DNA from: CAYRLZ01 sp964425275
Lineage (GTDB): Bacteria > Hydrothermota > Tepidihabitantia > Tepidihabitantales > JBDRVQ01
Direction: 5' to 3'
Assembly: GCA_964425275.1 (NCBI GenBank)
Contig: CAYRLZ010000092.1
Span: 1-20,752 of the forward strand
DNA: 20,752 nucleotides
Made by a program: the position numbers and the translations under genes. The notes beneath the pieces are model-generated. The model did no database searches. It saw only the letters and a program-made list of their open reading frames with translations, and had not been told where the DNA came from. Positions 15,634 through 20,752 of this stretch are shown here, piece by piece (the first letter of the stretch is position 1; each line of letters opens with the position of its first letter).

Positions 15634-15806
15634 CCGCACCATTCCAATATCTCCAATCACTAAACCCCCGGAATCACTGACCGGACCAATTAAAAATCAA
15701 CCTGCCCAGTTCACCTTTTAGATGCCAAATCGCTTAATCGCTAAAATAATTCTCCGAAAATCTTATATCGCCCGACCGATTTTTTCATTATTAAAAAGAG
15801 AGCATT
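15634..15806. other. Convergent intergenic stretch, no recognised feature
   Basis: This short stretch after the VWA gene has no reading frame of note and no clear hairpin followed by a T tract in either direction. Confidence 0.5.
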
Positions 15807-16139
15807 TCAAATCTTCCCGTAAAAAGCCCGGCTTCCTTTTGTAATTAATTTATACTTCCAGTCTCGTTCCCGACAAAATTGCTCGGCATTCTTCCTTTTA
15901 ATCTTTGTCGTAAGCCAAAGAAGAAGAGACAATCCCTTTGTCTCATGGATTTCTTTGCTCCCATCTTTGTATTCAACAAAGAAATCTGGGATGTAATGTC
16001 TTGTAAAAAATAGGAATTTATAGGGTATTTTAATCCCGTGCCTTTTCGTTCAACTCTTTACCGCTCGGTCTCTTTCTAACTCCACCATATATTCTCGCTC
16101 AAGAGCCGAATCGTAATCTTCCTTTCCGTAAGGGCTTTT
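15807..16139 (-). pseudogene. PD-(D/E)XK nuclease domain remnant (C-terminal domain of a type III-like Res protein)
   Basis: Read on the minus strand in the frame of 16139, the translation gives 'SPYGKEDYDSALEREYMVE' and then, after an in-frame TGA (16050-16052), 'TKRHGIKIPYKF', 'RHYIPDFFVEYKDG', 'KEIHETKG' and 'NAEQFCRERDWKYKLITK'. This is the C-terminal nuclease domain of type III-like Res subunits: PD, then E-T-K, then a late helix and strand. The TGA falls between 'RAVKS' and 'TKRHG', where relatives usually have Trp, so TGG to TGA is likely. The domain has no start codon of its own near 16139 and lies one frame off the helicase, which ends at TAA 16178-16180. An A6 run (T6 on +, 16136-16141) marks the probable slip site. 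The catalytic residues are intact despite the breaks. Confidence 0.7.
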
Positions 16140-16177
16140 TTAAGATTAGTCAGTGTTCCTTTTTTACTAATCACAAA

Positions 16178-18217
16178 TTATCTCTTTGTGAATATCCCCT
16201 CTATCAACTCTGGCCTTAAAAAAACATCCCGCACCTGGTCAATCATTGCCCATAGAATTCGTAATAACCGCTCATCGTTTGACTCTTCAATATTACTCCC
16301 TAACAGAAACCGTTTCTTAATATGAACACGAATAATCTTCACTAAAAGTGCCTGCCGTTCATCAGGATTGCGGTCATATTCTAAAAGGGCATCGTGGGCA
16401 ATTAAATGAATCTGGCGCACTAATTGTTTCTTTAATTCTTCTAATGTCCAATGGTCGGTTTTTGTAACCCGAGCAATTTGTTCAACTTTAATTTCCGGAA
16501 CATCTGGAGCAAAAGTAGTTAAATCTCCGTTCAGTCTAAGACTTTTTATCTGCTCAATATCTTCGGTTATATTCATCCTATAAAAATCATATTTATACCC
16601 ATCTAAAAACTTCTGCCAGGCATAAATTGGCTCAACAACCTCGGTAGGTTCCGGAGTGGGCGGTAATGAAGAAATATCAAGCCACTTTTCTGCCTCTTCA
16701 ATTGGAGTTTCCCCTTCGTCAACCGTTGGTAATTGTTCTCTTTTTGGAATCTTTTCAATATCAACAATGACACCAGCAGGGTCTAATGCCTCTGGATATT
16801 CTGTCGCCTTTAAATGGTCCCAAAGCCATTTGTGTTTTAAAATCGGATGGTCAACAACAAAAAGCGATTCCCACTCCTCAGGGTTTTTGCTCATTCTTCT
16901 TAAACCTCTGCCAATCACCTGTGGACCATAAACGGAAAATTTTTGCCCGCCAGGCATTTCTTTATAACAAAATTTACGAAAGAGCAAAATTACCGAGATA
17001 TTTCGCACATCCCACCTTTCCCGAAGCATAAGGACCGAAACTACCGCATCGTATTTAGTCTGAGGATTTTTATTTAAGTCTCGTGCCGCCTCTTTTAATT
17101 CCTCTTCTGACTCATTGGTAACCAATAAAACTTCCTTTACCCCATAAGGTTCACCCATTTTTTTAATCTCTTCACAAATTCTTTCGGCATCGGTAATGGA
17201 TATCGCCACAACAAATAGCAATGGCTTAAATTTAAGAGATGTTCCGGTTCTTTCTCTTTGATTTTTTAGTAATTCCAAAGCAATGGCAATCTGTTGCTGC
17301 ATTGGGTTGGTGCTTGTAATATAACGAGTGGCTCTAATCTTTCTCCGCTCAATTTCTTCCCAAGGGACCTCTTCGGCTGAAATCGTTTTTCCAGTCTCTA
17401 AGTCTTCATAAGTTAATTGAACTTTCCTTACATCGGGATGAAATACTACTATTCTTTTAATAATCCTGTCCTGCATTGCCTCGGCAATTGGATAGACAAA
17501 TATCATTTTACTGTCCGGATGTTTTCCATCCAAACGGTCAGGAGTGGCAGTTGTATCCAGTCGAAAGAAGCGTTTAGGTTTAAGTTTGTTTATCAAATCG
17601 TCATATTGCTCGGCCTTGGTATTATGTGCCTCATCATTAAAGATGACTAGGGATTCCACATTATCCCGTAAGACCTTCCAGTTATCAGTTCGCTCATAAA
17701 TCTGGTGGATATTGCCTAAAATAATCGTCCCGGCTCTTATGCCAGTCGCACTCTCTTTTGGCTTCATTATGTGTAATGAAATTCTATCTTTAAGTGGCTC
17801 GTAAGAATTAGCAAAGAATGGAAATATATCATAAATATAAGTATCAGAATTCGGGTCAAAATCATCGACCAATCTCTCTCTAACGATTGTATTTGGGGTT
17901 AGGATTAAAAATTTGTTCCGGTCGTGAACAATCATCATATAAGCAATCATCGCCCCGATTACGGTCGTCTTAACGCCGCCGGTAACGATATTGATTAAAA
18001 GGTCTTTTTCGCCCAGAATTTCAAAACAATAGACGCATCTTTGAATCGCCTCAAGTTGCATCATCCATTGCTTCTCGCTAAACAGTTCTATTTTGGGCTT
18101 AAAGTGGAAAGAAGAGATATGCTTCAAGAAGGCAGTGCCGGTTTCAGGGATTCCAATAAATCCCGTCCTTACCAATTCCTTAAACTTATCCTCGTGGGGT
18201 TTGAAAGAGTAATGCAT
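16178..18217 (-). CDS. Type III-like restriction Res subunit: superfamily 2 DEAD/DEAH helicase (C-terminal nuclease detached)
   Basis: A 679-aa ATP-dependent translocase of the Res type. Motif I is 'IVTGGVKTTV' near residue 78, motif II 'FNDEAHNT' (DEAH), motif III 'DTTATPD', and motif VI 'QVIGRGLRRM'. In motif I the residue before Lys83 is Val82 (codon 17972-17974) where a P-loop normally needs Gly. Motifs II, III and VI look normal. The protein ends in 'ELIEGIFTKR' where related Res proteins continue into a PD-(D/E)XK domain, and that domain is present just downstream but out of frame. The gene starts 2 nt after the HEPN gene's stop. With the upstream Mod it would form a restriction or defence complex, now probably inactive. 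Confidence 0.8.
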   Translation of the reverse strand: MHYSFKPHEDKFKELVRTGFIGIPETGTAFLKHISSFHFKPKIELFSEKQWMMQLEAIQRCVYCFEILGEKDLLINIVTGGVKTTVIGAMIAYMMIVHDRNKFLILTPNTIVRERLVDDFDPNSDTYIYDIFPFFANSYEPLKDRISLHIMKPKESATGIRAGTIILGNIHQIYERTDNWKVLRDNVESLVIFNDEAHNTKAEQYDDLINKLKPKRFFRLDTTATPDRLDGKHPDSKMIFVYPIAEAMQDRIIKRIVVFHPDVRKVQLTYEDLETGKTISAEEVPWEEIERRKIRATRYITSTNPMQQQIAIALELLKNQRERTGTSLKFKPLLFVVAISITDAERICEEIKKMGEPYGVKEVLLVTNESEEELKEAARDLNKNPQTKYDAVVSVLMLRERWDVRNISVILLFRKFCYKEMPGGQKFSVYGPQVIGRGLRRMSKNPEEWESLFVVDHPILKHKWLWDHLKATEYPEALDPAGVIVDIEKIPKREQLPTVDEGETPIEEAEKWLDISSLPPTPEPTEVVEPIYAWQKFLDGYKYDFYRMNITEDIEQIKSLRLNGDLTTFAPDVPEIKVEQIARVTKTDHWTLEELKKQLVRQIHLIAHDALLEYDRNPDERQALLVKIIRVHIKKRFLLGSNIEESNDERLLRILWAMIDQVRDVFLRPELIEGIFTKR

Positions 18218-18219
18218 AG

Positions 18220-19344
18220 TTATAATAAGTGTTCAAGTAATTTTCTACCTTTTTTACTCCTTGTAAGAGTTTGTCTCCATTCGTCTTTTTCATAGACAAA
18301 TCCCCACCGATCAATATTTTTTAGCTCGTCGCGCCACTTTTCCCATTTTATAGAGTCATAAAATATCTTATTCTTGCCGATAGTTTGCCTTACTTCATTT
18401 ATCAATTCTTTAATACAAAGTATGAAAAACAATAATGCGATGTGAAAATGTGGTTGTTGTTTAAAGAGAAAATCTTTGCTTTTAACTACATCGCCGTGGA
18501 TAATATGATTGCGCAAAGTGTAAAAACGGTCAGCCCAAATGCCCTTTAAGGTTCGATGCCCTTTCTTTCTCCCGGACTTGCTTTCATAAGAATAATGATA
18601 TTTCCTTTCATTAGGGTAAGAACAGTATTTCTCTATCTTATCCTTAAAATCTTCGCGATTTTTTAAATCCAAAAGAATTTCAAATGATTGGGTTTGGAGT
18701 AGAATCCGAGCATTGTGACTAACAGCGGGCGAATTGTAGTATGATTGAAAGAAAATCTCAATGGCGTTTATAATCGTTTTAAATAAACGTTTTCTACTGT
18801 TCATTAACCACAACAGCTGATTTTTTAATTCTTCATCTATCGAAAATCTCATTGGGCTTGGAAGAAAACGAGGTGCTTGAAATTCGACATCGCTAATACC
18901 CATAATTCCCCGCTTTCGCACTATAAAGCCGGTGTCCTCGGCCAAAGAGTCTTCGTTTGTAAGAAAATTCTAAATAACAATATCAAAATTTTCAGAAGTA
19001 GCCATTCGATGCCCAACATTCAGGTCTTTATAGTCAATATTATGCTCGGCAAGAAAACTAATAAAAAGAATAAGCCTGGCAAAATGAATTTCTATTAATT
19101 CAGATTCATTAAATCTCCGAAAATCTTTGTCCCCAATGGAAACAACACCAATGTCGTCAATTGGTTGTTTCCCTATCTTATTCATCTGCAGTATACTTTG
19201 AATTTGTTGCCGTAGATTTGTATCAGTAATATACTCTTCGCTTTTCTTCGAAAAATTCCAGATTTCCACTTTCCCAATCTTAAAAGTCTCTCGGTCTTTG
19301 AGATTCAGATATGGGGAGTAAACAATTTGTCGTTTGGTATCCAT
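18220..19344 (-). pseudogene. HEPN-type protein interrupted by an in-frame amber codon
   Basis: From ATG 19344 the frame runs 124 codons to TAG (18970-18972), then continues in the same frame, with no further stop, to TAA at 18220-18222. Together this is a protein of about 374 aa with one nonsense codon: '...SENFDIVI', stop, 'NFLTNEDSLAEDTGF...'. A Gln codon (CAG) changed to TAG is the easiest explanation. The second part has 'FYTLRNHIIHGDVV', an R-x4-H motif (Arg278 and His283 in full-length numbering) that fits HEPN ribonuclease or HEPN-like domains, in a helical context. The first part is not recognised. It sits 3 nt after Mod and 2 nt before Res, so it is part of the same operon. A TTG at 18945 could only start a shortened second half. 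Confidence 0.65.
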
Positions 19345-19347
19345 AAG

Positions 19348-20752
19348 TTAATTAACCTTCACCTTTTTTGCTAATATCGTCTCTCCTGCCAGATTATCCT
19401 GCACCTTACAGGCTACAGTGTATTCACCTTCTTTTTCAAATTTATGTCTGGCGGTCAGGGACGCCTCAAATCTTTCATCCCGTCCCTTTGGTTTTATCTT
19501 TTGTCGGGAAAGAACATAATCTTTATCAGCCGCAAAATGACCTTCTTGGTAGTCAAAATCCCACTGGCAATTAACTAAATATCCATCCTCATTAGAAGAA
19601 AAGGCATCTATTGCCTCGAATTCGTATTCAAGCGGACCGACTTTTTTAACTCTAATATCGCCAATCACCGGTGGCTTGGCAAAGCGCAGATAAAACTCTG
19701 CTTCCTCCACATCCTGATAGCGTTGTAAAATCCTCTGCCTAAATTCTCTTGAATCAAGGGTAACTAAATCTATTTCCATTGGTAACTTATTTTCCTCAAT
19801 ATACCTTCTTAGAACCTTTATATATTCTATTACTTTCCGATTGAACCGCCAGCCGATAATCTTGGCGCGGACAGGTTTATTCGGTTCAAGCCGAGATTTT
19901 ATTTCATCAAAGAATGCCTTAATCGTCCAGGCATCAACAGAATCGTTAGGGTTTGCTGGACCGACCAAAATCGGTTCTTGTTGTCCCGGTGGACGAAAGC
20001 CGTGAGTTATACCTTCCGCGGTATTGTGATTTGCTCCATAACAAGTAAGCACGAAATCAACGAATGAATCTTGGTCAAGATTGGTAAATTTATCAATCGG
20101 ATAGACCCCCAAATAAGAAATTTCAATATTGGGCACCTTTTCAATTGCGCCTTTCATCTGCAACTTCACTTCATCCGGTTTACCACCTGTAGAAATATTG
20201 CTTTTTACCCCGCTCATCTCCTCCCCAATTTTAACTAATCGGTCCAGAGTAACCGAAATCGCCACCCTTGAAGAATCACAACCAATAAATCTTCTTTTGA
20301 GTTTCATCGCTACCGCCAGAGTCGTCCCTCCACCGCAGAAGAAATCAGCAACAACATCACCTTCGTTGGAAGATGCCTTAATGATGCGCTCTAAAAGGGC
20401 TTCGGGCTTTTGAGTTGGGTAGCCGATTCTTTCACTGGGTGAAATATGTCCACCAGATGGAATATCAGTCCAAAAATCCTCAGGTATTTTTCCTCTTTCT
20501 ATATATTGTTTTCTTACTTTTTCATCTTGGAGTTTTCCTTCCTTTCCCCATATGCGTGCATCTTTGCCTTTGTCTGTGTGAAGTTCTTTATAGGGTATTC
20601 TAACACCATCAAGATTTGAGAAGTACTCTTTAGATTTTGAGTACCTTAAAATAACATCGTGTTTATTTGGAAAATCTTTCATGGGTGCAGATGGCCCGGT
20701 ATAACCCTACACAATCTCATTCCTAAAATTCTCATACCCAAAAATCTTATCC
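19348..20752 (-). pseudogene. Type III-like Mod: DNA methyltransferase with an in-frame amber codon, cut by window edge
   Basis: The frame is open from the window edge as 'DKIFGYENFRNEIV', meets TAG at 20707-20709, and continues 'GYTGPSAPMKDFPNKHDVIL' to a stop at 19348. In Mod proteins this site reads 'NEIVW', so Trp TGG to TAG is likely and ATG 20682 is not a natural start. After it come 'YPTQKPEALLERIIKASS' and SAM-binding motif I 'ADFFCGGGTT', with 'GCDSS' following. This gives the motif order of a beta-class type III Mod, the catalytic DPPY lying beyond the window. The last 65 residues ('CQWDFDYQEG', 'HKFEKEGEYTVACKVQD') resemble a PKD-like beta sandwich. The HEPN and Res genes follow within a few bases. 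Confidence 0.7.

Noticed and set aside
18220..18945. A separate 241-aa gene starting from TTG 18945
   Set aside because: It is in the same phase as the upstream 124-codon frame with only one TAG between them, and there is no ribosome site before the TTG.
19348..20682. A complete 444-aa methyltransferase starting at ATG 20682
   Set aside because: Mod-like sequence continues upstream in frame past a TAG to the window edge, and the catalytic motif is missing from the 444-aa version.
15807..20752. Alternative genetic code (stop codon reassigned)
   Set aside because: TAG, TGA and TAA all interrupt frames here, while all three end other genes normally in the window.

Overview
The window most likely comes from a thermophilic or anaerobic bacterium of an uncultured FCB-like lineage, of the candidate division WOR-3/Stahlbacteria kind. 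This is an inference, not a search result. Supporting signs are a type IX secretion (T9SS) sorting tail on a broken secreted protein, a class II superoxide reductase, a DUF1464 (COG2441) ASKHA protein more usual in archaea, an MTHFSD-like folate protein, and strong sigma70-type promoters. No rRNA, tRNA, CRISPR array or insertion sequence was seen.

Layout. (1) 1-2379, + strand: a type II restriction-modification locus. It holds the end of one DNA methyltransferase, a 66-aa protein, a DpnII-like nuclease and a DpnA-like adenine methyltransferase, all overlapping by 4-11 bp. (2) 2437-4992, +: a DUF6653 membrane protein, a radical SAM/SPASM enzyme and the DUF1464 protein, tightly packed. (3) 5016-6105: superoxide reductase (-) diverging from an MTHFSD-like protein (+). 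(4) 6181-7239, -: a nucleotidyltransferase bicistron and a collapsed T9SS-tailed secreted protein. (5) 7240-7944: a double hairpin, a 12-bp minisatellite of 21 phase-perfect units, and a consensus promoter. (6) 7945-15633, +: a six-gene unit starting with a homocysteine methyltransferase/methylene-THF reductase fusion and two MetE-like proteins, followed by a Rossmann/DUF2520 protein, a lipoprotein and a membrane von Willebrand A protein. (7) 15807-20752, -: a type III-like locus in the order Mod, HEPN-type protein, Res helicase, nuclease domain.

The main discoveries are in regions 5 to 7. The type III-like locus reads as one system once four separate breaks are recognised: an amber codon where Mod should have Trp, an amber codon inside the HEPN protein, a stop plus frame change between helicase and nuclease domain, and an opal codon where the nuclease should have Trp. 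The helicase P-loop also has Val in place of the Gly before Lys. It looks like a decaying defence island, although the remaining reading frames are long and well preserved.

Two promoters, before the methionine operon and before the nucleotidyltransferase pair, have the same geometry: TTGACA, 17 bp, TANTAT, 7 nt, ATG. This implies leaderless mRNAs and leaves no room for a SAM riboswitch or T-box in front of the methionine genes.
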